Positions 37,001 to 44,842 of a stretch of DNA of 45,200 nt are shown here, piece by piece. A model generated the notes under the pieces. It had not been told where the DNA came from, ran no database searches, and saw only the letters and a list, made by a program, of their open reading frames with translations. The translations under genes and the position numbers were made by a program. The DNA is from an uncultured Prevotella sp. (GTDB taxonomy: Bacteria; Bacteroidota; Bacteroidia; Bacteroidales; Bacteroidaceae). The DNA lies in assembly GCA_934272845.1 (NCBI GenBank), contig CAKQSF010000015.1:1-45200 (forward strand), in the 5' to 3' direction. Numbering within the stretch: the first letter of the stretch is position 1; every line of letters begins with the position of its first letter.

Positions 37001-37112
37001 CTCTTTCATAGAAACTCTTGCTTGTATCTAGCCACGGATACTTGTTCAGGTCTTGGGCGAACGCTGAGATAGAGGTAACAGACAGCACCGCCAGTAACAT
37101 GCTTTTAATCAT
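34026..37112 (-). CDS. Secreted GH3 beta-xylosidase/beta-glucosidase with CBM-like insert
   Basis: This 1028-residue exported glycoside hydrolase of family 3 has a signal peptide at 1-20 (ending SISAFA/Q). The barrel domain begins YPWLDTSKSFYERARLLCNA. It carries the xylosidase-like YWNEALHGVAR and TSFPESKGMSATWN, KHFA at 187-190, and the nucleophile aspartate D284 in GYVTSDCAGL. A beta-sandwich domain follows, into which about 150 residues (roughly 510-660, CBM6- or PA14-like) are inserted. A fibronectin-III-like domain comes near 870-960, then a tail ending LPAGIYVVNAHKYIKKD of the kind seen on exported Prevotella proteins. The sequence suggests a xylosidase over a glucosidase, but substrate cannot be fixed. 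Its neighbours PL4 and the 953-residue protein support plant cell wall use. Confidence 0.9.
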   Translation of the reverse strand: MIKSMLLAVLSVTSISAFAQDLNKYPWLDTSKSFYERARLLCNALTLREKIDQLGNNVSEPIQRDGVTILPSYQYWNEALHGVARSGAATSFPESKGMSATWNPQLVFECANAISDEARIYHVQTGKGLNYWSPTINMSRDPRWGREEENYGEDPFLAGTLAVQFVKGFQGEITQSTPYYKLIACAKHFAANNYEQGRQSTTSFVSEKNMREYYLPAFEMCVRQAGVKSIMAAYNALSIDPTETDANNLGMGKAHGGLPCAGNRMLLTDILRRDWGFDGYVTSDCAGLSCIHRASKHLYFGPYTAGTVNTGKDFNSIHSPYASSTEEEQIMEARSATLAIKAGCETNCEFMNQSSVIQRAAMNAVNSDFQAKEKPAPNGRRYIDLTEADIDTAVVRVLATRFALGEFDNFEYPVNNTLESEANQKLALQAAQQSMTLLKNDTPEGGKMPILPLSTDKKVALIGPYANAIMLGDYSGTPTYTTTPYQAFSKKLNFQLKNSRNGEIAAVPFDKAVVSKRGEGQNNKGAGNLENTAPGDIFLYEKVNFGEAGCTKFTMSCGAKATGVGTVSFILDNKDNAPFLTVSNLNTGSWTKWQTVTADVDPTVVKGTHDLYVKFGGSNSYVGNYQYFNFTNPDSPQIPAEETQGPLYVCTTSPSVNEKATDAMITRAVEVAKRADVVVFLGGTDYSKPADHATGTESHDRWSITLPGNQEDVLKAIHEVNKNVVLVLESGSSLDVTWAKENVPAIMEAWYGGQAQGQAICDAIYGDINPSGKLTSTWYNSIDELPSETASAKNYSTFGRKGMMEYNIDDWGYTYMYYGRGTKNPCQAQKPQFPFGYGLSYTTFEYADMSLSKSTIEKDGKVIVKASVKNTGERDGAEVVQLYANFNGDSHYGKNGNMRHKLVGFARVDVKAGETATFEIPVDYEQLAYFDEMAHNYKVAGGAVTLELAASSEDIRLTKTLNAMTGVAKETYLSDGSTPVEHVKNSKQLAVTDHIYTVMGVYVCPATDFDKLPAGIYVVNAHKYIKKD

Positions 37113-37185
37113 AATCTATTATATTTTGCAGTTAGTAAGTTAGTATTTTAGTTATTCAACTCTTTAATGGAAATCTTTCTGGTTG

Positions 37186-37193
37186 CAAAATTA
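37186..37193 (-). promoter_or_regulatory. Probable GH3 promoter -7 element
   Basis: The minus strand reads TAATTTTG, 74 bases before the GH3 start. No TTG lies at the right spacing. Confidence 0.45.
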
Positions 37194-37723
37194 CTTAGTT
37201 TTTGCAACATGCAGTACGTAAAATTGTGGCAAAAAGGTAGTATTAAAAGGTCATATAAACAAAAATCTCCGGAAATGTGATGCTCTCCTCCCGGAGAGAC
37301 AGAACACTTCTCGGAGTAAATAGTAAAAAATTACTACCAACTATACTACGTACTAACTAACTACTTGTTAATTTAAGAATGTACAACAATGTACTTCTTA
37401 TTTCTGATGCAAAGGTAACTATTTCCTTATGAACATGGCATAAAGTTCTAAAGTTTTGTGTGATTTGTGCGTTTTTTTTGCTATATATCAATAGTTTTAA
37501 CTCGTTATGGGGTAATTTTCTGCGGAAATAGTGTAACTTTGCATCTGATTTGTGACGGCGAGAGAATAAATTGAAATAATTTATGTCTTCAAAATATCCC
37601 CAAAAGATATGACAAGGCAACATTATCATATGTTACATATATTCCGTAAAATTGTATCAAGTTATTTTTTTACTGTCACTTAGCATAACAAGTAACTGTA
37701 AAAACACACTTCATAAATACAAC
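37194..37723. other. Intergenic region between GH3 and ung
   Basis: This AT-rich non-coding stretch contains an inverted repeat TCTCCGG/CCGGAGA (37266-37272 with 37291-37297), TA-CTAACTAACTA-like short repeats near 37345-37370, and a plus-strand TAACTTTG (37534-37541) that could be the ung promoter, with a leader of about 180 bases but no TTG at the right distance. I see no gene, array or mobile element here. Confidence 0.5.
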
Positions 37724-38416
37724 ATGGTCAAGATAGAAACAACATGGCGCGAGGCGTTGAGCCTGGAATTCGATAAGGATTACTTTAAGCAACTCATCGC
37801 TTTTGTACACGAGGAGTACGCAAACAACGTTTGTTACCCTCCTGGGAAGGAGATTTTCAACGCCTTCAACCTATGTCCGTTACCCAACGTGAAGGTGGTG
37901 ATACTGGGGCAAGACCCATATCATGGTCCTGGGCAGGCTGAAGGATTGTGTTTCTCGGTAAAGACGGGGGTGCCATTACCACCGTCTCTCGTTAATATAT
38001 TCAAGGAGATAAAGGACGACATGGGGACTGTGCCCGAGGTGATAACGGGCGTCGATGGAAGGAAAATGTACGACGGAAGCCTAAGAAGGTGGGCACGACA
38101 AGGAGTGTTCCTGCTCAACGCAACCTTGACTGTGCGTGAACACCAAGCGGCTTCGCACCAAAGGCATGGGTGGGAGACTTTTACTGATGCGGTGATAAAG
38201 ACTATTTCTGACCAGTGTCCGCACGTGGTATTCCTGTTGTGGGGCGGTCCCGCACGCTCAAAGAAGAGGCTTATTGACACTAATAAACATCTGGTGCTGG
38301 AGTCGGTACACCCTTCACCACTATCCGCCAACCGCGGAGGATGGTTTGGTAACCACCAGTTCTCGTTATGCAACAAATGGCTTAAGGAACACGGCATGAC
38401 GGAAATAGAATGGTAA
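37724..38416 (+). CDS. ung: Uracil-DNA glycosylase
   Basis: Ung removes uracil from DNA, starting base excision repair. The frame is open from 37652, but the extra N-terminal residues look like translated spacer. The methionine at 37724 (MVKIETTWREALSLEF) matches the family's start and gives 230 residues. Motif A, GQDPYHGPGQAEGLCFSV, carries the catalytic aspartate D64. Motif B, HPSPLSANRGGW, carries the catalytic histidine. Family 1 is therefore certain. The gene runs against the GH3 and PL4 genes on both sides and has no functional link to them. A palindromic repeat and a terminator follow. Confidence 0.97.
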   Translation: MVKIETTWREALSLEFDKDYFKQLIAFVHEEYANNVCYPPGKEIFNAFNLCPLPNVKVVILGQDPYHGPGQAEGLCFSVKTGVPLPPSLVNIFKEIKDDMGTVPEVITGVDGRKMYDGSLRRWARQGVFLLNATLTVREHQAASHQRHGWETFTDAVIKTISDQCPHVVFLLWGGPARSKKRLIDTNKHLVLESVHPSPLSANRGGWFGNHQFSLCNKWLKEHGMTEIEW

Positions 38417-38424
38417 ATGCATCT

Positions 38425-38523
38425 ACTTACAATCTGAAAGTGCCCAAAGCACCTTGTAAAAGCATTGCTTTTGCAGGGTGATTTGGGCTTAATTACAGTG
38501 TAATCAGGTACTAATTACACTGC
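38425..38523. repeat. Palindromic dispersed repeat after ung
   Basis: It starts with ACTTACAATCTGAAAG (identical to 23515-23530) and contains the small hairpin AAAAGCATTGCTTTT. It then has GGGCTTAATTACA (about 38486-38498), GTGTAATCAGG and TAATTACAC, the same TGTAAT...GCCC...ATTACA theme as at 198, 10860 and 23545. It probably folds as a complex hairpin at the 3' end of ung. Confidence 0.65.
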
Positions 38524-38615
38524 ACGCACATACGAAATAAATCTGTAAGAAAAAACATATCTTTTCCTTACAGATTGTTATAATTACGTGTATAGACAGG
38601 GGTTGCTACCTAAGC

Positions 38616-38664
38616 ACGAAAAAACGGACAGTCATACAGCATAACACTGCACGGCTGTCCGTTT
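38616..38664 (-). terminator. Terminator of the PL4 gene
   Basis: AAACGGACAG (38622-38631) pairs with CTGTCCGTTT (38655-38664). On the minus strand the second arm is followed by more T, then CG. It lies 36 bases after the PL4 stop. Confidence 0.85.
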
Positions 38665-38700
38665 CATTTATTTATAAGTTGGAGATATATGGTTTTAAAA

Positions 38701-40581
38701 TTACATCTCCACACCAGCAAGATTGTACATCTTGCCGTTCTTCTCTATTACCACTTTACCGTCAATAACATATTTCTTTACTACTGAGGCATTCTGAGTC
38801 TCTGCTGCATCTGCCACTCCATGTACGGCTGTCACTAAGGAACCTGCCTCAAGTTTTATGCAATCGTACATAAAGCCACCGTTCTTGCCGTTGCCCGACA
38901 TGGTGAGTGTTATGGTATTTGTACCTTTACGCAACGAAGTGGCTGGGAATGTGCATGACATAAGAGCGTGACGACCACTCTGAATAGCACTGCGGTAGGT
39001 TGCAGCATCATTATAGCCAGTCTTCCATGTGGCTCTCTGCACTCCGTTAACCTTTACGGCTACGGTGGAACCTGCGTTTGTAGTGCCTGCAAGTGACGCT
39101 GTAAGGCATGCCGTTCCGCTATACGTCTTGTCGTTAGTAAAACTGATGGTCCATGTTCCCGCCTTTGTCTGAGCGTAGTACCAGTCGGTCTTCGGATTGC
39201 TCTGACCTATCTTGTATGTCAGTGAGGCTGGTGACTTCTCCCACTCACCGTACTGACGCATATCGTCGCTGCAATTAAACTCGCTTGAACGGCGATTGTT
39301 TTCGCCTATCATCCATACAAGGTTATCATAGCAGGTTGGTGTCCAGTCAATAGTGCCAAGGTTCTGTTCGCCTTCCACCACGTTGATTTCATCGGTCTCA
39401 AGCATATCTGTTACATCGCCTTTCAGTGCATAGGCATACATATAATACTTGCCCGGGCGTACGTTTTTCACGATGAAATCGCCATTTTTATCCGTAATTG
39501 CCCAGAACTGATAGCCTCTTGTCTGTGCTATTGGTTCTACTCCTTTCTCTTGCGCCAGCACTATACGCACGCTGTCGTTATGCTGTCCGGTCGTTACGTT
39601 AAGGTGTCCTTTAACGGTTCCGCGCACCTTTGGATAGAGGGCGTTGTCAAACCACTGGTATGGCCACTCTTCTTGCTCTGCCAGAGACCTTTTTCTCGCA
39701 TTGATAATAGGACCTGTTATGGCAGGGCTATTATAATTTGTGTAGATAAGGAAAGGACCGTAGAGTTTCTTCTCGCCATCGTTAAGCACCATGGCTGCAC
39801 CTCCAAGGTGTTCTCCTTGCAACATCTGTATGGTGATAGGCGATTTGCTTGTGGCGTGTACCATGAGTTCTTGACGGTCTACTCCACCGTTAAGCCATTC
39901 GTAAGATACTGGCACATTCCATAGACCATATAACTTGTTGGACAGTCCGTGGATAGTGTCACGCTCTATATAGTTTGCCCAGTTGTACTTGGTATAGATG
40001 CTTCCATCGGCTAACTTATATGTAGCGTCCTGTACGGTGTTCTCTTCTTTCTCGGCTATCTCCATAGCCGAATTGCTTGGTATCACACCATTCATGCGCC
40101 AATCGACATAACCTTGAAGCATATCAGGGGCAAGACGTGAGCATACTCGGGCTTCTTTTATCGGTTCATCACCAGAAGTTGCTGTACCTGTAGCAATGAC
40201 ATAAACGTAAAGTCCTGTTACATCTTTGCGCATAATGTAGCCTATCTCGAAGATGGTGTTGCCTGAAGTTGAACTATAAAGGACTTCACACATCTCTGTA
40301 GATTTCTTCACTACGGTGAGTTTTGGGGAAGTAAGTCCTTTATTTCCCTTAGCAGTGGTGTAGTCGAAATATATTCCACTTGAAGCAAGCAGTTCGTGCG
40401 ACTGATTGAACTTCATACTACTTACCTTACCGTCAGAACCTATCACTACAGATAGTTTGCCATTTTGCATCGTTACCTTCGAACCGTTGACTGTCATCGA
40501 CACGTCGGTGAAAGATGTGGCAGCGAATGTTACGACACTTGATAAGAGTAAAACAATTGTAAATAAAAAATTCCTTTTCAT
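38701..40581 (-). CDS. Rhamnogalacturonan endolyase, polysaccharide lyase family 4
   Basis: This 626-residue exported enzyme probably cuts the rhamnogalacturonan I backbone of pectin by beta-elimination. A signal peptide covers about 1-20. All three PL4 domains are recognisable: a large beta-sandwich catalytic domain (about 22-315, with YVDWRMNGVIP and NKLYGLWNVPVSYEWLNGG), a fibronectin-III-like domain (about 318-412, VRGTVKGHL to NLGTIDW), and a jelly-roll CBM-like domain (about 425-580, SYGTA-type ACLTASLAGT and GGFMYDCIKLEAG). K198 and H242 are candidate catalytic residues, unverified. The tail KVVIEKNGKMYNLAGVEM is a Prevotella-type end. Only 67 bases, including a terminator, separate it from the large gene upstream, so read-through may be partial. 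Confidence 0.85.
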   Translation of the reverse strand: MKRNFLFTIVLLLSSVVTFAATSFTDVSMTVNGSKVTMQNGKLSVVIGSDGKVSSMKFNQSHELLASSGIYFDYTTAKGNKGLTSPKLTVVKKSTEMCEVLYSSTSGNTIFEIGYIMRKDVTGLYVYVIATGTATSGDEPIKEARVCSRLAPDMLQGYVDWRMNGVIPSNSAMEIAEKEENTVQDATYKLADGSIYTKYNWANYIERDTIHGLSNKLYGLWNVPVSYEWLNGGVDRQELMVHATSKSPITIQMLQGEHLGGAAMVLNDGEKKLYGPFLIYTNYNSPAITGPIINARKRSLAEQEEWPYQWFDNALYPKVRGTVKGHLNVTTGQHNDSVRIVLAQEKGVEPIAQTRGYQFWAITDKNGDFIVKNVRPGKYYMYAYALKGDVTDMLETDEINVVEGEQNLGTIDWTPTCYDNLVWMIGENNRRSSEFNCSDDMRQYGEWEKSPASLTYKIGQSNPKTDWYYAQTKAGTWTISFTNDKTYSGTACLTASLAGTTNAGSTVAVKVNGVQRATWKTGYNDAATYRSAIQSGRHALMSCTFPATSLRKGTNTITLTMSGNGKNGGFMYDCIKLEAGSLVTAVHGVADAAETQNASVVKKYVIDGKVVIEKNGKMYNLAGVEM

Positions 40582-40591
40582 ACGTACAAAA

Positions 40592-40621
40592 TCGCCCCGT
40601 AAGAGAAGTCCTACGGGGCGA
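40592..40621 (-). terminator. Terminator between the 953-residue gene and PL4
   Basis: TCGCCCCGTA (40592-40601) pairs with TACGGGGCGA (40612-40621). On the minus strand it is followed by TTTTG. It lies 27 bases after the upstream gene and 10 before the PL4 start, so it probably sets the PL4 level by read-through. Confidence 0.85.
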
Positions 40622-40648
40622 GATTTCTATTTCTTTAAATACTACTTA

Positions 40649-43510
40649 TTACTTGATTTTTGCACCAGCAGGAGTGTAGTCACCGTTAGCAGTTACAACA
40701 ACAATGTTGCCGTTCTTTACTACTACCTTAGCACCATTATCAGCCTTTGCATTCTCGCTTACACCAGCGATTGCGTCTGGCTCCTCTGGTTCTGGAGCAT
40801 CATCAGAAGGATAAACAACAAGAACGTCAAGACCTGCCTTGTCAGAACCACCTGCTGTCCAGATAAGTTCGGTAGCCTCGCTTACCTCGATAAGGTCTGA
40901 CTCTACCTCACTAAAGTTAACAGCACTTGCGTAAAGTTCTACGGTCTTAGCATCTGCAGCGGTGCCCAGTTTGAAGTTTGCAACGTATGATGGAGTACCA
41001 TTAGCGTCAAAGAGAACTGCAGCAATCTTGTAAGAACCTGGCTGGAGTGTTGCTATAGTGATGTCCTGATCGTTGTATGCTGCCTTACAGTTAGAAGAAC
41101 GTATGGCCATATTAATGTGAGAACAAAGTGTTGTACCCTCAATATCCTCAGCCTCTACGCATACTACAGAGTTCTTCATCTCCGTTGCCTTATACACTAC
41201 ATTAAATGTTGGCTCGCTAGCAATAGTGAAAGACTCTACGAACGTAGTACCCTTTACACCCTTTGTGAACACATTACCGTTAGCATCTGCAACCCAATAA
41301 GAATAAGGTACCTCTATCTTGTCATTTGTCAATGCAGTACCAGTAGCAAGAGTCTTGAGCACGTTACCGTCAGGATCTACTGCATTTACGGTATAATTAA
41401 CCTCCTCCTTCTTGATAGAAGCAGGGAATACGCTGATTGCCTTGTAGATGGTATTTGCACTCTTAAGTTGAAGGTCACCATTAGATGTAACCTTTATCTT
41501 GTAGTCTGCTGCAGAACCTGTAAGTGTAATTTCGTTTGTGCCATCCTCGGCTGTTCCGTTGGTAATAGTAATCTTACCCTTGTTTTTAGTTGCCCAGAGT
41601 GCCTTTACTGTAACCTCATCACCCTCAGAACATGTAGGAATAGTAATTACTGGCGAACCACCACCTAACTGGAGATTACCATTATATTTACTTTCACCAG
41701 TTGTTCCTATAAGGATATCATTGTCATTGGTCATGCTGAACAACAGACCATCTGTTACTTCCAATGGCTTATCCTCTGCTACGAGCAATGTCTTATTTCC
41801 ATCAGCAAACATCTTTGTTGATACTGAATAACGACCTTTTGATGATGCATTCCATTTATTGAATCCACCTTCAACAGAATTCTTAAGTTCATCTGTTTGC
41901 TCTTGATTAAGGCTAAAACTGCTCCACTCACGTGGCTCTGCTATACCAGGACCAGTGGTTTCAAACTCTATCTCATAAAGAGGCTCACCCTCAACAGCCT
42001 CTCTGGTAAGTTCTGGATAACCAGCAACTGATATCTTTGTTATATTAAACTTATATGCTGTATTCTCAAGCAAAGACTCAATATAGTCCGTGAAAGTGAA
42101 GGATATACCGTCATAAACAGTACCTGTTGCTTCATCAAACATACCTTCTTCTGGATCTGCTGCTTCCTTTGGTCCACAATATCCGTTAACAGATACCACT
42201 GCATCAGGGTCAAGATTAGCAGCCTTAGGGAACTTGATAGTGAAGCCCGTTGAGGTAGTACTTATCTTATCACCATCCTTGATAGAGAATTTCAGTTCGC
42301 CAAGTGCTGGGTTCTTGTCTACAACTGCCTCGTCCTTAACCTCTGCCTCTATATAATAAAGGTGGCATCCCTTTGTCGCTGTCAACGTAACATCTACATA
42401 CTCGTCTGCACTTTCAGGAATAGCATACTCAAATTCCTGATAATCTGTAGCCTTCTGTGTTGCACCAACTTCTACTCCGTTAACCTTAACGACAAAGCCA
42501 CGAGCCTCTGATGTACCACCAGGAATGAGTTTGTGGGTCTCAACACCAAGTTTAAGAGTTGAACCAGACTTAACGTTTGGCACAGTAATAGTAGAGTTTG
42601 CTGTCGTTACCCAAAGGTAAGAACCGCCATTGTATGTACCCCAATTATTACCGTCAAGTGTATTCTGATAATTGAATGCTATGCCATAACCATACTCTCC
42701 AAGTCCACCATGACGCAGACCCTTCATTTCACTAATAGCAGAACCGCCTGCTACGAGGTCCTCATTTGCATCGAACGCAGGGTTAAGAGCCCAACGAATC
42801 TCCTCACCTGTTATGTAGTTCTTGCCTGCAGACTCGGCTGTTGTCCAGTCTTCAGCACCAAGAATCTGCGCTTTTGTGGCGTCAGACCAATTAGAGAAGT
42901 CCCATTTCTTGATATTTTTGTCACCCTCGTCAATGATTATTGAACGAATTTCAATACCTGCTGATGGTGCTCCTGTTGTTCCTGTAGAGAACTTTACAAC
43001 ACCATTTGCCTGTACTGTCAGTACAGTTGTTACAATTCCATCTGGTCCTGGGATAACAATACTGTTATTACCCTCGGCATCAGTAGCATTTTCTGCAAGG
43101 AAACCGCGATCTGTTGCTGTTGCATTTGCAGACTGTGAAGTTACTGTTATCTTCTGACCTGCTGTCAAAACAGGAAGTGTTACAGAACATGCTTTCTGCA
43201 AACGTACACATGTGCCCTTATACATCACGGCATTATCTGCTGTAAAATCACCCCAAGTAAGACCTGAGAATTCTGCAACTACCGCATTGCCAGCATAGAA
43301 TTCGCCAGACACCTTTTTCGCAGTAGTCCATGCTGTTGAAACGCCTTCTCCATCAATGGTCTTTGACCAATTGGCATCATCGGCATCAAGCGCAGCCCGT
43401 GTGGCTTCACTCACGCCCTTGGTAAAATCCCATGTCTTACGAGTTTGTGCACTTGCACTAAGCCCAAACATAAGCATTACCAACGAAAGAAGAGTAAAAA
43501 TTTTCTTCAT
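40649..43510 (-). CDS. Large modular secreted protein, function unknown
   Basis: This 953-residue protein has a signal peptide (about 1-22, ending SASAQ). I recognise no catalytic domain. A module starting with KTWDFTKGVSEATRAALDAD (about 26-195) recurs as KKWDFSNWSDATKAQILGAE (about 201-392) and, more worn, as EWSSFSLNQEQTDELKNS (about 528-698). Each is about 170-190 residues, rich in beta strands and threonine. Between and after them are Ig-like stretches (about 400-520, 705-775 and 780-900). A PEPEEPD linker leads to a tail AKVVVKNGNIVVVTANGDYT. WDF-type modules occur in Prevotella next to pectinases, so surface glycan binding is a fair guess, supported by the PL4 gene just downstream. The promoter lies at 43945-43974, and the leader of about 430 bases contains a 22-bp array. 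Confidence 0.8.
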   Translation of the reverse strand: MKKIFTLLSLVMLMFGLSASAQTRKTWDFTKGVSEATRAALDADDANWSKTIDGEGVSTAWTTAKKVSGEFYAGNAVVAEFSGLTWGDFTADNAVMYKGTCVRLQKACSVTLPVLTAGQKITVTSQSANATATDRGFLAENATDAEGNNSIVIPGPDGIVTTVLTVQANGVVKFSTGTTGAPSAGIEIRSIIIDEGDKNIKKWDFSNWSDATKAQILGAEDWTTAESAGKNYITGEEIRWALNPAFDANEDLVAGGSAISEMKGLRHGGLGEYGYGIAFNYQNTLDGNNWGTYNGGSYLWVTTANSTITVPNVKSGSTLKLGVETHKLIPGGTSEARGFVVKVNGVEVGATQKATDYQEFEYAIPESADEYVDVTLTATKGCHLYYIEAEVKDEAVVDKNPALGELKFSIKDGDKISTTSTGFTIKFPKAANLDPDAVVSVNGYCGPKEAADPEEGMFDEATGTVYDGISFTFTDYIESLLENTAYKFNITKISVAGYPELTREAVEGEPLYEIEFETTGPGIAEPREWSSFSLNQEQTDELKNSVEGGFNKWNASSKGRYSVSTKMFADGNKTLLVAEDKPLEVTDGLLFSMTNDNDILIGTTGESKYNGNLQLGGGSPVITIPTCSEGDEVTVKALWATKNKGKITITNGTAEDGTNEITLTGSAADYKIKVTSNGDLQLKSANTIYKAISVFPASIKKEEVNYTVNAVDPDGNVLKTLATGTALTNDKIEVPYSYWVADANGNVFTKGVKGTTFVESFTIASEPTFNVVYKATEMKNSVVCVEAEDIEGTTLCSHINMAIRSSNCKAAYNDQDITIATLQPGSYKIAAVLFDANGTPSYVANFKLGTAADAKTVELYASAVNFSEVESDLIEVSEATELIWTAGGSDKAGLDVLVVYPSDDAPEPEEPDAIAGVSENAKADNGAKVVVKNGNIVVVTANGDYTPAGAKIK

Positions 43511-43644
43511 AGATTGATAGTTTATTAGTTATACATTTAATAAATAATATTGTTCTCGTCTATAAATTGATGTTTGTATACGTCTCTATACGTCATATTC
43601 TTTTAATATACGATCTTCATATTCTTCTCGTATGCGCTCTTCAC

Positions 43645-43839
43645 ACCATCAGTATATGTATCAACTACATCACGATATGTGTATCAACACCATCAGTATA
43701 TGTTCAACATCATCACGATATGTATCAACTACATCACAATATGTGTATCAACACCATCAGTACATGTATCAACATCATCACGATATGTATCAACTACATC
43801 ACAATATGTGTATCAACACCATAACGATATACATCATAT
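43645..43839 (-). repeat. 22-bp tandem array in the leader of the 953-residue gene
   Basis: Nine units start at 43645, 43667, 43689, 43709, 43731, 43753, 43774, 43796 and 43818. Lengths are 22, with one of 20 and one of 21. Three versions (ACCATCAGTATATGTATC, ATCATCACGATATGTATC, ACATCACAATATGTGTATC) recur in order, giving a super-period near 65. Worn copies may extend down to about 43567. It lies between the promoter at 43945 and the start at 43510, so it is transcribed as leader. Open frames across it are repeat translations, not genes. Confidence 0.93.
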
Positions 43840-43944
43840 ATATGTTAAAACGTGTAGTATTTCTATGTAATAGACATAGTAAAAGCCGCGTAACTATATA
43901 TTATTGTAATTAGTTTTCGTAGGAAATAAGATATATTTACAGTG

Positions 43945-43974
43945 CAAAGGTATAAAAAAAAGAATTAACTGCAA
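43945..43974 (-). promoter_or_regulatory. Promoter of the 953-residue gene
   Basis: On the minus strand TTG (43974-43972) and TACCTTTG (43952-43945) are 19 bases apart. The -33 element and spacer overlap the downstream arm of the terminator at 43954-44002. Confidence 0.75.
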
Positions 43975-44002
43975 AACATTTTTACAGTTAATTCTTTTTT
44001 TT
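43954..44002 (-). terminator. Terminator of the DUF3109 gene
   Basis: An 18-bp perfect stem (43954-43971 with 43985-44002, including GAATTAACTG) has eight A/T pairs at its base, so each strand has a T-run after the stem. The sequence from 44003 to the DUF3109 stop at 44173 shows no feature. Confidence 0.85.
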
Positions 44003-44172
44003 CTGTTTTATGACACCAACTCTCCCTTTACACATGACTGGTGTTTTTATTATTTTATCACGATGGAAACGTTATTATTTTATTATCATTCTGTTATCTT
44101 GCCACTATGGACAGAAGGGCTACTGTTACCTAATATGTGCCTCGTATTTATGGTATATCTCTGATGAACCTA

Positions 44173-44781
44173 CTAGAAATTCATCTTCTTCACCTCCTCT
44201 GCCGCCTCACATAGGTATTGATACCATTGTTCTCCAAAGCGTCTTACGAGTGGTTCACGCAGGAATTTGTATATCGGGAGTTTGAGTTCTTGGCCTTTTT
44301 TCACTGCATCTTGACACACATCCCAGCGGTTATACGTCAGGGCTACCATGCCATTCTTAAGCGTCTTTTCTCTTATCGGGTATAAAGCACATGATATTGG
44401 CTTGCACCATTTTATCTTTCCCGCTCTGAATGCTCTCTCATAAGCGCACAAACAGCAGTTTTTTACGGTTCCATCGGGCAATTCAAGGTCTTGATAGCAG
44501 GTAAAAACACAGTCTTTACCGTTTACTATGGAGGTTACGAGGTCTCCTTCTTCATCGGTATATGCTACGCCTTGCTTGTCGATTACACTCTGCGCGGATG
44601 CTGAAAGGTCATTCCACACAGCGTCAAGGTTATCTTCTATTTCCGCCATTTCATCGAGAGTAACAGGTGCTCCTGCATCACCTTCTATGCAACATTGTCC
44701 TTTACACTTGGTTAAGTCGCAACAGAAGCACTCCGTAAAGATTTCCATGGAAACGAGTTTATTCTCTATCTCTATAATCAT
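44173..44781 (-). CDS. DUF3109-family cysteine-rich protein
   Basis: The frame opens at 44856, but the methionine at 44781 (MIIEIENKLVSMEIF) is preferred, giving 202 residues; the earlier part overlaps the repeat array and looks like spacer. The sequence has eight or more conserved cysteines: ECFCCDLTKCKGQCC near the start, then DCVFTCYQDLELPDGTVKNC, CLCAYE, WCKPISCALYPIR and WDVCQD. It matches DUF3109 and resembles YkgJ-type CxxxCxxCC metal or cluster-binding proteins. It has no signal peptide and is probably cytoplasmic. Function is unknown. It stands alone, with the 44-bp array starting about 60 bases upstream of the start. Confidence 0.85.
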   Translation of the reverse strand: MIIEIENKLVSMEIFTECFCCDLTKCKGQCCIEGDAGAPVTLDEMAEIEDNLDAVWNDLSASAQSVIDKQGVAYTDEEGDLVTSIVNGKDCVFTCYQDLELPDGTVKNCCLCAYERAFRAGKIKWCKPISCALYPIREKTLKNGMVALTYNRWDVCQDAVKKGQELKLPIYKFLREPLVRRFGEQWYQYLCEAAEEVKKMNF

Positions 44782-44842
44782 TGTTGGATAATTAAGGGTT
44801 GTTATTATTATTAATGATTGATGGACACCGTAGAAATGGTGC

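Noticed and set aside
37120..37380. Another MITE-like copy upstream of the GH3 gene
   Set aside because: Short TTAGTAAGTTAGTATT and CTAACTAACTAC stretches look similar, but the ends do not pair well and the interior shares nothing with the three accepted copies.
37357..37629. 90-residue frame between GH3 and ung
   Set aside because: AT-rich, no recognisable domain, no start context; likely chance.
41117..41668. 183-residue frame antisense to the 953-residue gene
   Set aside because: It lies opposite a module of a protein with a clear signal peptide and repeats; Cys/Leu/Tyr-rich noise.
43567..43913. Three overlapping frames of 63-93 residues at the 43.6-kb array
   Set aside because: They are translations of the 22-bp repeat (His/Tyr/Met-rich) in three frames, with no sign of coding selection.
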